This document shows, in pieces, positions 27,249 to 35,664 of a stretch of 64,000 nucleotides of DNA. A program made the position numbers and the translations under genes. A model generated the notes under the pieces. It saw only the letters and a program-made list of their open reading frames with translations. It was not told where the DNA came from and did no database searches. The stretch's first letter is position 1; each line of letters starts with the position of its first letter. Location of the stretch: contig NZ_FQUI01000004.1 in NCBI RefSeq assembly GCF_900129175.1, positions 1 to 64,000 of the forward strand, read 5' to 3'. This stretch comes from Marinitoga hydrogenitolerans DSM 16785 (GTDB taxonomy: Bacteria > Thermotogota > Thermotogae > Petrotogales > Petrotogaceae).

Positions 27249-28549
27249 AACAATATCACCTTATTTTTATTTTTTTGAATATTTTTTGTTCTATTTTTCG
27301 TATCAAATAAAAATGGAGCATACTCTAATACAAATTCATAATCAATATTTGAATGTGCTGTTGTTAAAACAACTGCATCAACACTTTCTAATAATTCTTT
27401 CGTCAATTCTACACTCTTATATTCTTTACCTTTATGTTTAAATTCAGGAATATATGGATCATGTATAATAATATTTGCATGTTTTTTCTCCAAATGTTCA
27501 ATAACTTTTAATGCTGGAGATTCTCTTAAATCGTCTATATCATTTTTATAAGCAACACCAAGTAATAATACTTTAGCCCCATTTAAACATTTCCTTCTAT
27601 CATTAAGAATATCCTGAAGTCTTGAAACAACATATTCCGGCATTGCATCATTAATTTCCCCAGCCATTTCTATTAATCTTGTATGATAATCAACTGCCCT
27701 TGCTTTATAGGTTAGATAAAATGGATCTATTGGAATACAATGACCGCCAACACCTGGTCCGGGATAAAAGGGCATAAATCCAAATGGCTTTGTTGCTGCT
27801 GCATCAATAACTTCCCATATATTTATACCTAATTTCTTTGCAACAACTGCCATTTCGTTAATTAAAGCAATATTTACTATTCTAAATGTATTTTCAAGTA
27901 TTTTTGCCATTTCTGCCTCTTTGGGAGAAGATACAGCAAAAACTTCTGCTTCGAGAACATTTTCATATAATATTTTTGCGTGTCTTGTACATTCAGATGT
28001 TACACCACCAACTACCTTTGGTGTATTTTTTGTTTTATATCTTAAATTTCCCGGATCCACTCTTTCTGGAGAAAAGGCTAAGTAAAAATCTTTTCCAACT
28101 TTTAAACCTGTTTCTTCCAAAATTGGTAACATAACCTCTTCTGTTGTTCCGGGATATGTTGTACTCTCTAAAGTTATAAGCATATCTTTATGCAATCTTT
28201 TTGCTACTTCTTTTGTTGAAGCAACAACATATTGCAAATCTGGTTGTTTAAATTTATCAAGTGGTGTTGGCACACAAATCATAATAGCATCACAATTATT
28301 TAATTCATCAAAATTTGTTGTAGCTACTATTTTTCCATCCTTCACTAAATTTTCAAGTTCTTCATTGACAACATCACCAATATAATTAATTCCGTTATTT
28401 ACCATTTTAACCTTTTCTTCCTGTACATCAATCCCTATTACATTATAACCTGCTTTTGCTTTTTCCACCGCTAAAGGCAATCCAACATATCCAAGACCTA
28501 TTACACCTATTTTTGCTGTTTTGTTTTGAATCTTTTCCATTAAAGACAT
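27245..28549 (-). CDS. UDP-N-acetylglucosamine 6-dehydrogenase-like nucleotide-sugar dehydrogenase (WbpA/WecC type)
   Basis: A 434-residue protein of the UDP-glucose/UDP-ManNAc dehydrogenase family. It has the NAD-binding IGVIGLGYVGLPLAVEKAKA motif, the central TYPGTTEEV and SPERVDPGN blocks, and the catalytic cysteine in GVGGHCIPIDPFYL. These enzymes oxidise C6 of a UDP sugar to the uronic acid in two steps. The ATG at 28549 with GGAGGG seven bases upstream is chosen; the longer frame begins 16 codons earlier within the leader. It heads the operon behind a consensus promoter with a palindrome at the start point. Confidence 0.9.
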   Translation of the reverse strand: MSLMEKIQNKTAKIGVIGLGYVGLPLAVEKAKAGYNVIGIDVQEEKVKMVNNGINYIGDVVNEELENLVKDGKIVATTNFDELNNCDAIMICVPTPLDKFKQPDLQYVVASTKEVAKRLHKDMLITLESTTYPGTTEEVMLPILEETGLKVGKDFYLAFSPERVDPGNLRYKTKNTPKVVGGVTSECTRHAKILYENVLEAEVFAVSSPKEAEMAKILENTFRIVNIALINEMAVVAKKLGINIWEVIDAAATKPFGFMPFYPGPGVGGHCIPIDPFYLTYKARAVDYHTRLIEMAGEINDAMPEYVVSRLQDILNDRRKCLNGAKVLLLGVAYKNDIDDLRESPALKVIEHLEKKHANIIIHDPYIPEFKHKGKEYKSVELTKELLESVDAVVLTTAHSNIDYEFVLEYAPFLFDTKNRTKNIQKNKNKVILL

Positions 28550-28595
28550 TTCCATCCCTCCATAATCATTATATTCATTATATAATTTTATTTTC

Positions 28596-28637
28596 ATTCA
28601 CTGAGTGAATTATATCATAAAAATTTATATATGTCAA
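28596..28637 (-). promoter_or_regulatory. Promoter with a start-site palindrome, nucleotide-sugar operon
   Basis: On the minus strand TTGACA (28632-28637), 17 bases, TATAAT (28609-28614): full consensus. Immediately downstream ATTCACT-C-AGTGAAT (28596-28610) is a perfect palindrome that covers the expected transcription start, a typical repressor site. Confidence 0.75.
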
Positions 28638-28686
28638 TTTTGTTTAATTAATTTTTATCAATAATTTATGTGCTATATATAAAAAT

Positions 28687-28718
28687 AAAACCTCTGCGCT
28701 ATTTCTGCAGAGGTTTTT
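28687..28718 (-). terminator. Terminator after the PadR gene
   Basis: CCTCTGC and GCAGAGG form a stem around 9 bases, with A and T runs outside; the T run on the minus strand follows the stop codon of the regulator gene. Confidence 0.85.
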
Positions 28719-29070
28719 AGAACTTTGATGCTCTATCTATAAAAATATCTATTATATTTTTAAATTCTTCAAACTCTTTTTTAGAGTTTTTTAAAAAAGA
28801 TAATCCATCTTGAGTTATTTTATATACTTTTTTTGAAGGACCTGTGTCTGCTGTATCCCACTCTGTAACCACCAAACCCATATCTTCCAATTTTGATAAT
28901 GTTCTATACAAATTACCCATTTGACCTATACCATTTAAAATAACTCCAAAATCAGATAATTTATTCGCAATTTCATATCCGTGAGATGGTTTTTCTGCTA
29001 TAATTAAAAGCACAAAAGATTCTATCCATCCTCTTCTAAATCTACCCTGTCCTCTTCCATATCCTGGCAT
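28717..29070 (-). CDS. PadR family transcriptional regulator
   Basis: A 117-residue winged-helix regulator. The SFVLLIIAEKPSHGYEIANKL segment is the PadR N-terminal helix-turn region, followed by MGNLYRTLSKLEDMGLV (recognition helix) and the PSKKVYKITQDG wing. The N-terminus MPGYGRGQGRFRRG is Gly/Arg rich, as in many PadR proteins. The ATG at 29070 with AGGAGGT is preferred over an upstream start. It lies 14 bases after the uridine-kinase-like gene. PadR proteins often repress nearby transporter genes; the target here is not evident. Confidence 0.9.
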   Translation of the reverse strand: MPGYGRGQGRFRRGWIESFVLLIIAEKPSHGYEIANKLSDFGVILNGIGQMGNLYRTLSKLEDMGLVVTEWDTADTGPSKKVYKITQDGLSFLKNSKKEFEEFKNIIDIFIDRASKF

Positions 29071-29084
29071 TTGAAAACCTCCTA

Positions 29085-30740
29085 TCAATATTCAAAAGCG
29101 CTATCCCCAATAAACTCTCGCAATACGGAAATTTTTGGAACTTCATTAATTGCAGGCAATGGCAAAAAATAATCCAAAAATCTTAATAATCTTTTTGCTT
29201 CTGTATATTCTGGTAAAGTATTATCAATTTCTAATAATAATGGTTCTGCAAATAATTTCAATATAGGAAGCTCATACACTAAATAAGAGTTAAACATAAC
29301 ATCTGCTTCTTCCTGATATGGGAATATATTTTCTTCTTCACCTTTTCTTACTTCTGGCCAAAGTTGTAATGTTCTTAATGCTGTTGCTCCTCTAAAATTA
29401 TAATCTCTAACTATCCTTCTAATTAATCTTGTATCTGTTGTCGGAATTCTATTCATCTCATCAAGATTCATTTGAATTAAAGCACTGACATAAACTTTAA
29501 ACTTTTGATCTCTTGGTATACTTTCTGTTAATTTCTCATTTAAACCATGAATCCCTTCTATTATTATTGGTTGATCCTTTTTCACTCTGACCTTTTTACC
29601 TGTCCATTCTCTTTTTCCAGTAATAAAATTATATTTCGGTAATTCCACCTCTTTTCCCTCTATTAAATCTTTCAAATTTTTATTTAGCAGATCAAGATCT
29701 AAAGCTCTTAAAGATTCTAAATCTTTTTTCCCTTCATCTGTTAAAGGAATTTTTTCATAATCCATATAATAATCGTCCAATGATATCTGCAATGGTTCTT
29801 TACCATGAACCTTTAATTCAAGAGATATTCTTTTAGCGCTAGTTGTTTTTCCAGATGATGATGGGCCGGCTAAACATATTAACCTTACATTTTTTCTTTT
29901 TATAATTTCATCTGCAATATTTGCATATTTTTTCTCATGTAATGCTTCTGTAATTCTAATTAATTCACCGCTTTTCCTCACACCTTTTGCTATTATAGCA
30001 TTTAACTCTCCAACACTTTTTATGTTTAAAATATCCAACCACTTTTTATATTCTATAAATGTTGAAGAAAGTTTCGGCAATGGCTTAAATTCCGGAATAT
30101 TTTCAGGACTCATATTAGTTGGATGCAATAAAATAAATCCTTTGTCATAAGCTATTATATCAAATTTATCAATATATCCTGTTGATGGTGGCATATATTC
30201 ATAAAAATAATTTATATACTTTTCACATTTATAAACCTTTACTGTTGTTTTTTTTCTATATTTGAACAATAAGGCTTTATCATGCTCTTCTGATTCCTCA
30301 AAATATTTTATTGCATCAAATTTACTCAATGTTATTTTCTCAAAAAGTATATTTTCATCTATTATTTTTTTCATTTCTTCCTTCAACTTATCAATATTTT
30401 TTTCTGAATTTCTTACTCCCCTTATTTCAAAATATAGTCCTGGGCCAATGGCATGATGAACTACAAGTTTTGATTTTTTATGCATTCTTTTTAAGGCAAT
30501 ATAAATAATAAAAAGCAATGCCCTTCTATATATCCTCATTCCTTCATTGGAAGTTATATCTACAGGTTTTGCAAAACCATTATCATGTACTTTCTTCCAT
30601 AATTCCTTAATTTCATTATTAAATTTAATTGCAAGAATAGTATGCTTATTATTTTTTTGAAGCATATCTGCAACTTTAAAAAATTGTTCCCCTTTACTTA
30701 TTTTAACAACTCCAAAATCTGTGTTAACAACATAACCCAT
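29085..30740 (-). CDS. Uridine-kinase-like nucleoside kinase (TM0751 type)
   Basis: A 551-residue two-part protein. The N-terminal 250 residues resemble the editing/TGS-like region found before the kinase domain in this family (VHHAIGPGLYFEIRG). The C-terminal half is a uridine-kinase P-loop ATPase with Walker A LAGPSSSGKTTSAKR, the base-contact region SLDDYYMDYEKI and PIIIEGIHGLN. The arrangement is that of the uridine-kinase-related proteins common in Thermotogota and Firmicutes. Its ATG lies 13 bases after the permease gene stop, and the PadR gene follows. The physiological substrate is uncertain. Confidence 0.85.
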   Translation of the reverse strand: MGYVVNTDFGVVKISKGEQFFKVADMLQKNNKHTILAIKFNNEIKELWKKVHDNGFAKPVDITSNEGMRIYRRALLFIIYIALKRMHKKSKLVVHHAIGPGLYFEIRGVRNSEKNIDKLKEEMKKIIDENILFEKITLSKFDAIKYFEESEEHDKALLFKYRKKTTVKVYKCEKYINYFYEYMPPSTGYIDKFDIIAYDKGFILLHPTNMSPENIPEFKPLPKLSSTFIEYKKWLDILNIKSVGELNAIIAKGVRKSGELIRITEALHEKKYANIADEIIKRKNVRLICLAGPSSSGKTTSAKRISLELKVHGKEPLQISLDDYYMDYEKIPLTDEGKKDLESLRALDLDLLNKNLKDLIEGKEVELPKYNFITGKREWTGKKVRVKKDQPIIIEGIHGLNEKLTESIPRDQKFKVYVSALIQMNLDEMNRIPTTDTRLIRRIVRDYNFRGATALRTLQLWPEVRKGEEENIFPYQEEADVMFNSYLVYELPILKLFAEPLLLEIDNTLPEYTEAKRLLRFLDYFLPLPAINEVPKISVLREFIGDSAFEY

Positions 30741-30753
30741 TCTATCACCCCTT

Positions 30754-32031
30754 CTATATTTCTAATAAAATATATAAATATAAAGACGAAATTAATAAGC
30801 CTAAAACGGCTATCTTCATACCAAGTTTCATAAAATCCGTAAATCCAACTTTTCTGTTAAAGTTACTTTCAATCATTCCTACTATAACCATATTAGACGC
30901 AGCTCCACTTATAGTACCATTTCCACCAAAACTTGCTCCTAAAGCCAATGCCCACCATAATAAATCGCTATTGGGAAACGTTCCTATAAGTCCACGAACT
31001 ATAGGAATAAAAATTGTTGCAACAGGCACAGCCCCCATAAAAGCGGCTAAAATTCCAGATCCCCATAATACTATAAGCAATAATACATATGGATGTGAAA
31101 TAAAATTATATATCAAATTTGTTACATCTTCTATAACATGTACATCTTCCAGCGCTTTTACAATAGCAAATAATCCAACAAAGAAAAATAACGTATCCCA
31201 TTCTATTTCATGAGAAATTTCATCAAAATCCTTTTTTGATAATAATAACATTATAGCTCCACCTGTTAATGCTATTAACGCCGCTTCATAATCCAAATAT
31301 TCATGTATAAAAAAACCTAATATTACAAGAGTAAATACTATAAGACCTTTTTTTAGCAAGTTATAATCGACAATAGCTTTTTTTGGATCAGCTTTTAACA
31401 ACGTCTCTAATTTCTTTTTTTCCACTTCTTTTAATTCTTTATGTTTAGAAACAAAATAAAATATAGAAATTAAAAGAGTAGCCAAAGCAGGAATTGACAT
31501 AATCATTAAAAACTCCAAAAAACTACTTCCAGAAGCACTTCCAATTAAAATATTTGGAGGATCACCTATCATTGTTGCGGTGCCACCTATATTAGCTGCA
31601 AAAATCATTGGAAAAAGAAATATTTCTGGTTTGATTTCTATTTCCTGACAGATATATATTATAACAGGTGAAAATAGAATTAGCGTTGTTACATTATCTA
31701 AAACACTTGAAAGGATAGCAACAGCAAGAAGTGTAAAAATAAATATAGAAATTACATTTCCTTTTGACTTTCTTACAATATATATAGCTATTGCCTGAAA
31801 TAATCCTGTTGTTTTTAATATCCCAACGATAATCATCATACCAAATAAAATTCCTAATGTATTAAAATCAATAAAATCTCCCACATTTTCAACTTTTAAA
31901 TTTTCGGAAACCTTTAAAAGAGAAATCAACAATCCCATACTAAACGCAATTACTGCCTTATTCCCTTTTCCAAAAATAATCAAATAATAAGTAAAAAAGA
32001 AAATCAATAAAGTAATAATTTTCAATATCAT
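30754..32031 (-). CDS. ArsB/NhaD-family ion transporter
   Basis: A 425-residue protein with about 11-12 membrane segments in the ion transporter superfamily (SLC13/ArsB/NhaD/P protein). Landmarks are SSVLDNVTTLILFSPV, NIGGTATMIGDPPNILIG (the repeat signature of the family), and its second-half counterpart SFGGNGTISGAASNMVIV. Likely substrates are Na+/H+, arsenite or dicarboxylates; the sequence does not decide. The ATG at 32031 with GGGGGAG is preferred over the start six codons upstream. The next two genes follow at 13-14 base gaps. Confidence 0.83.
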   Translation of the reverse strand: MILKIITLLIFFFTYYLIIFGKGNKAVIAFSMGLLISLLKVSENLKVENVGDFIDFNTLGILFGMMIIVGILKTTGLFQAIAIYIVRKSKGNVISIFIFTLLAVAILSSVLDNVTTLILFSPVIIYICQEIEIKPEIFLFPMIFAANIGGTATMIGDPPNILIGSASGSSFLEFLMIMSIPALATLLISIFYFVSKHKELKEVEKKKLETLLKADPKKAIVDYNLLKKGLIVFTLVILGFFIHEYLDYEAALIALTGGAIMLLLSKKDFDEISHEIEWDTLFFFVGLFAIVKALEDVHVIEDVTNLIYNFISHPYVLLLIVLWGSGILAAFMGAVPVATIFIPIVRGLIGTFPNSDLLWWALALGASFGGNGTISGAASNMVIVGMIESNFNRKVGFTDFMKLGMKIAVLGLLISSLYLYILLEI

Positions 32032-32088
32032 TCTATCTCCCCCATTCATGTATCTATATTATACATCAACTCATTAATTTTTAGTAAT

Positions 32089-32116
32089 AAAAAATGAGGC
32101 CATAGCCCCATTTTTT
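32089..32116 (-). terminator. Terminator after thiB
   Basis: On the minus strand AATGGGGC and GCCTCATT pair (one G-U) with a TTTTTT run after the stem. It isolates the thiamine-binding gene from the transporter gene. Confidence 0.75.
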
Positions 32117-32153
32117 ATATTTATTATTTCTTTACTTTCTACATTTTTCTTTT

Positions 32154-33131
32154 TTACTGCAACATTATTTCTTCCCATTCTTCAAGCCATTTTTCCATAT
32201 TTTTGTCAATTTCTTCTGGTTTTACTGTGACTACTTTATCTGGAATAATTGCATACTTAAAAGCTTCTGGTAATTCTGTATTTACAACAGGAAACATCCA
32301 TTGATTTAAAGGAATTTCTTTTTGAAAATCATCGAACAGTAAAAATTCTATAAACCTTTTAGCTAATTCCAAATGTTTTGTTCCTTTTACAATTCCAGCT
32401 CCTTCTATCTGAACATATGCCCCTTCTTTTGGAATAAATGCTTTGTATTTTGTTGAATTATAATAATAATATGAATAAGCTCCATCTGTTGCATAACTTA
32501 CCATCATTGGTGCTTCTCCTGACTCAAACTTGGCAAAAGCTTCACTCCATCCTGGCGTTACTGTTAAAATTGCTGGTTTTAATCTTTTCCAAAAATCTTT
32601 CCATTGTTCTTTATAAACAGCTATTGTCCATAATAAAAACGCCTGACCTGTGCTTGATGTTCTTGGATCTTGAATAATAAGCTTTTTATTCAATTTTGTC
32701 AAATCTTCAAAACTTTCTGGTATGCTTTTTATTTTTTCTGGATCATAAACAATTGCAATTGCACCATAATCATAAGGAGTTAAATAATAAGTTTTGTCAT
32801 ACAACAAATCCATATTTTTTATCTTATTTATATTTAAAGGTTTATACGGAATAATAAGTTTTTCTTTTATAGCTAATACCGACAAAGATTGATCAAGTCC
32901 TATAACAACATCTGCTTTAGGATTATTCTTTTCAAGTTTTAATCTTGCTAAAACATTTCCCCCATCACCTAAAACAACAACGTTTACATCTATACCATAC
33001 ATTTTTTCAAATTTTTGGACAGTTCCTTTCTTAATCCAATCTAAACTATCATACACATAAACTGTTAGTGCATCAGAAAAGATTATCCCAATTACAAAAA
33101 GGCTCATTAATACCATCAAAACTTTCTTCAT
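32154..33131 (-). CDS. thiB: Thiamine ABC transporter substrate-binding protein
   Basis: A 325-residue exported binding protein. The signal peptide covers about residues 1-21 (MKKVLMVLMSLFVIGIIFSD) without a lipobox cysteine. The mature part opens with LTVYVYDSLDW and continues with DVVIGLDQ and SWTPGWSEAF-like segments (TPGWSEAFAKFESGEAPMMVSY), typical of ThiB/TbpA, which bind thiamine or TPP in the periplasm. A TPP riboswitch precedes it, which strongly supports the assignment. The RBS is GGAGGTG. The permease and ATPase genes (thiP, thiQ) are not adjacent; a terminator follows. Confidence 0.92.
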   Translation of the reverse strand: MKKVLMVLMSLFVIGIIFSDALTVYVYDSLDWIKKGTVQKFEKMYGIDVNVVVLGDGGNVLARLKLEKNNPKADVVIGLDQSLSVLAIKEKLIIPYKPLNINKIKNMDLLYDKTYYLTPYDYGAIAIVYDPEKIKSIPESFEDLTKLNKKLIIQDPRTSSTGQAFLLWTIAVYKEQWKDFWKRLKPAILTVTPGWSEAFAKFESGEAPMMVSYATDGAYSYYYYNSTKYKAFIPKEGAYVQIEGAGIVKGTKHLELAKRFIEFLLFDDFQKEIPLNQWMFPVVNTELPEAFKYAIIPDKVVTVKPEEIDKNMEKWLEEWEEIMLQ

Positions 33132-33169
33132 ACACTACACCTCCCTAAAAATTTAATAAAATTTTATAT

Positions 33170-33201
33170 AAAAAAATACGCCTTCCGGCATTGGAAGGCG
33201 T
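33170..33201 (-). terminator. Riboswitch terminator (expression platform)
   Basis: On the minus strand ACGCCTTCC and GGAAGGCGT form a 9-bp stem followed by ATTTTTTT. The TACGCC part of its 5' arm is complementary to GGCGTA at the 3' end of the aptamer, which gives a simple antiterminator alternative when TPP is absent. Confidence 0.85.
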
Positions 33202-33220
33202 AAATTACACTCTATTAACT

Positions 33221-33314
33221 CCCGCTCTCCCTACGCCGGTATTACCCGGATCAGGTGCTGGGGTCTAAGGCTTCCACCTTAATCTCAGCTCCGGAATAGG
33301 AGCTCCCCCGGCGG
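33221..33314 (-). ncRNA. TPP riboswitch aptamer (THI element)
   Basis: The minus strand contains the hallmark sequences of the TPP riboswitch: GCTGAGA, then ACCTGATCCGGGTAATACC and GGCGTAGGGA. The outer helix and the two sensor arms can be drawn. Its terminator downstream and thiB beyond it indicate that bound TPP switches thiamine uptake off by termination. Confidence 0.97.
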
Positions 33315-33326
33315 TTATACAAGCTT

Positions 33327-33355
33327 ATTATATCATTATTTATAATGAAAATCAA
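33327..33355 (-). promoter_or_regulatory. Promoter of the riboswitch-thiB transcript
   Basis: On the minus strand TTGATT (33350-33355) and TATAAT (33327-33332) are spaced by 17 bases and lie just before the aptamer. Confidence 0.75.
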
Positions 33356-33410
33356 GTAATAAAAAACATTAACTAAAAGTAACAATATGGTTGATATTTT
33401 TTTACACCTT

Positions 33411-33428
33411 TGACTAACCAGTCAGTCA
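33411..33428. promoter_or_regulatory. TetR operator, copy 1
   Basis: TGACTAACCAGTCAGTCA is an 18-bp near-palindrome (7 of 9 pairs match). An identical copy lies at the tetR start region. No promoter was identified beside this copy on the plus strand; the thiB promoter is about 55 bases away. Confidence 0.7.
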
Positions 33429-33516
33429 TTTTTTTAAAATAAAAAAAACTTGTTTAATTGCTACTTTTATAACTTAATAAACTGACGGTTCAATTTTATG
33501 ACTTATTTTGTCATAT

Positions 33517-33545
33517 TTGAAACTGTTTGTTAAATGTATTATAAT
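33517..33545 (+). promoter_or_regulatory. tetR promoter
   Basis: TTGAAA (33517-33522) and TATAAT (33540-33545) are separated by 17 bases; the second operator copy begins five bases after the -10 box. Confidence 0.8.
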
Positions 33546-33550
33546 ATAAT

Positions 33551-33568
33551 TGACTAACCAGTCAGTCA
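33551..33568. promoter_or_regulatory. TetR operator, copy 2
   Basis: This is an exact second copy of the 18-bp site at 33411. It covers the expected start of transcription and ends 15 bases before the tetR start codon, the position expected for autorepression. Confidence 0.8.
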
Positions 33569-33583
33569 TGAGAGGTGTTTTAT

Positions 33584-34168
33584 ATGGCAGGTAATATTTC
33601 AGAAAAAAAATCTAATTACAAAGAACAAAAAAAAAGAAAAATTGCAGAAAATGCTTTAGATCTTATTTTAAGTAAAGGATTATCTCACTTTACAATGGAT
33701 GATGTTGCTAAAGAAACGGGAGTTTCTAAGGGAACTTTATATTTATATTTTGATAGTAAAGATTCTTTGATAATCACATCTTTTGGAATACTTGTAGAAC
33801 GACTTAAATACTATTTATCAAATCTTTTACCTCAAGAAACATCAAAAGAAGAAAAAGCAAAAGCCATCATTAAACTTTATTCAAAAATAATAAAAGAATT
33901 CCCTTCTGATGACTTATTAAGACTTTTTGAGATATTGATAAATTCTATTCATGATAAAAAAAGACTTAAAGAGCTTGGCAATTTATTCCATGATTATTAT
34001 ACTCAGTTGTTTGATTTATGGTCTGAATTCGTACCTAATAAAACAACAGCTATTATATTACAGGCTATGATCGATGGAATTGGAATCTATAAATCAGTTG
34101 GGGTAGAATTTAAGGAAGAGGAACTTTGTTCATCTTTAGAATATATAATAGGAAAATTAATGGCATAA
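33584..34168 (+). CDS. TetR family transcriptional regulator
   Basis: A 194-residue repressor. The N-terminal HTH is clear: FTMDDVAKETGVSKGTLYLYFDSKDSL, read as the TetR helix-turn-helix near residues 35-60. The remainder is the all-helical ligand and dimer domain, whose ligand cannot be predicted. The ATG at 33584 with GAGAGGTG is chosen over a GTG three codons upstream inside that site. Two identical 18-bp operators flank its promoter region. A radical SAM gene follows 16 bases downstream, so both are likely under the same repressor. Confidence 0.92.
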   Translation: MAGNISEKKSNYKEQKKRKIAENALDLILSKGLSHFTMDDVAKETGVSKGTLYLYFDSKDSLIITSFGILVERLKYYLSNLLPQETSKEEKAKAIIKLYSKIIKEFPSDDLLRLFEILINSIHDKKRLKELGNLFHDYYTQLFDLWSEFVPNKTTAIILQAMIDGIGIYKSVGVEFKEEELCSSLEYIIGKLMA

Positions 34169-34184
34169 AAAGGAGGGGTTTTTT

Positions 34185-35630
34185 ATGAAAATCCTTGACA
34201 GTATGAAAAACATGATGATGAAACAAGCTTCAAAATTGGTAACTAATGTTGTACGAAACTCTGATGTGGAAGATTTAGCAAGATTATTAAGAACATTGTC
34301 GAATTTAGCAAAAGAACCAACAAAAAGTGGTTTAAGAAAATTAGCTGAAGGTGCAGAAAATCATGATCCTATGCTCGTTAACTGGTCAAATCTTTTTAAA
34401 AGATCTAATCCTAAAGTTGTAGAAAAGATTATAAACAATTTGATTATCAATGAGTTTGCTGTTGGTGAAAAAGTACGTCAGGAAAAAATGCACGAACATA
34501 AAGTTGTATTACCAAAATTGGCTGTTATTAGTCCAACTTATGCATGTAATCTAAATTGTGTTGGATGTTATGCTGGCTTGTATGGACATAAATATCAATT
34601 ATCAAAAGAAGAGTTATTTAGTATAATTAGACAATTTAATGAATTAGGAATATATTTCTTTGTTATTACAGGTGGAGAACCTTTTATATATCCTCATTTA
34701 TTTGAAATGCTCGAAGAATTTAATGACTCTTATTTCATGGTTTATACTAACGGAACATTGATGACAGAAGAAAAAGCAAAAAAATTAGCCGAATTAGGAA
34801 ATGCTACACTTTCAATATCTATTGAAGGTTTTGAAGAAATGACTGATTGGAGAAGAGGAAAAGGTGTATTCAAAAAAATCATGCATGCGTATGAATTATT
34901 AACAAAATATGGCGTAATTTATGGAGCTTCAGTTACTGCTACAAGAAAAAATCATAATTTAATTATGAGTGAAGATTTTTGGAATTTCTTAAAAGATCAT
35001 AATGTTGCTTATGTTTGGATATATCAATTTATGCCTGTTGGTATGGATCCTACAATGGATTTGGTACCAACACCTGAACAAAGATTCGAAAGATTTAAGA
35101 TTACAGAAAAAATGAGGCTTGGTGGCGATTTTGCTTTTGTAGCTGATTTCTGGAATCACGGATTCTTAACACATGGTTGTTTAGCTGCAGGTTCAAAATA
35201 TTTACATATTAATGCAAAAGGTTATGCAGAACCATGCGTTTTCCAACAATTCGCAGTTGATAATATTAGAGAAAAAACTATACTTGAAATTTTAAAATCT
35301 CCGTTCTTTGAAGCTTATAAAAAGACTATACCATACTCAAACAACCTATTTAGACCATGTCCAATTATCGATAATCCAAAAGTATTTAGAGCTATGGTAA
35401 AAAAATTCAACGCCATACCTCAACATCCTGGTAGTGAAAAAGTTATAACAGAATTAGCACCAGAAATTGATAAATTAGCTGAAGGATGGAAACCTTATGC
35501 TGATAAATTATGGTATGAAAAAGGTTATGCAGAAAAATATCCTTCCAAACGTGGAATTTATAATTATGAAACAAGGATGAGAAGATATGCTAATAATGAG
35601 GAAAAACTTGCCTTAGATAAAAAAGGATAA
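34185..35630 (+). CDS. Radical SAM protein with C-terminal cysteine region
   Basis: A 481-residue radical SAM enzyme. An N-terminal helical extension of about 110 residues precedes the core. The cluster motif is CNLNCVGC (CxxxCxxC) in SPTYACNLNCVGCYAG, followed by the SAM-binding GGEPF. The C-terminal region has CLAAG, AEPCVFQ and FRPCP, cysteines that could hold an auxiliary cluster as in SPASM-like proteins. It follows tetR closely with AGGAGGGG before the ATG. No peptide substrate gene is seen beside it. The reaction is unknown; the regulator suggests that expression depends on a small ligand. Confidence 0.85.
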   Translation: MKILDSMKNMMMKQASKLVTNVVRNSDVEDLARLLRTLSNLAKEPTKSGLRKLAEGAENHDPMLVNWSNLFKRSNPKVVEKIINNLIINEFAVGEKVRQEKMHEHKVVLPKLAVISPTYACNLNCVGCYAGLYGHKYQLSKEELFSIIRQFNELGIYFFVITGGEPFIYPHLFEMLEEFNDSYFMVYTNGTLMTEEKAKKLAELGNATLSISIEGFEEMTDWRRGKGVFKKIMHAYELLTKYGVIYGASVTATRKNHNLIMSEDFWNFLKDHNVAYVWIYQFMPVGMDPTMDLVPTPEQRFERFKITEKMRLGGDFAFVADFWNHGFLTHGCLAAGSKYLHINAKGYAEPCVFQQFAVDNIREKTILEILKSPFFEAYKKTIPYSNNLFRPCPIIDNPKVFRAMVKKFNAIPQHPGSEKVITELAPEIDKLAEGWKPYADKLWYEKGYAEKYPSKRGIYNYETRMRRYANNEEKLALDKKG

Positions 35631-35631
35631 A

Positions 35632-35663
35632 AAAAACTCCCCCCAAAAATGGGGGAGTTTTTA
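35632..35663. terminator. Terminator after the radical SAM gene
   Basis: AAAAACTCCCCC pairs with GGGGGAGTTTTT around a short A-rich loop, with T runs in both directions. Its core and loop recur at 38047-38086. Confidence 0.85.
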
Positions 35664-35664
35664 T

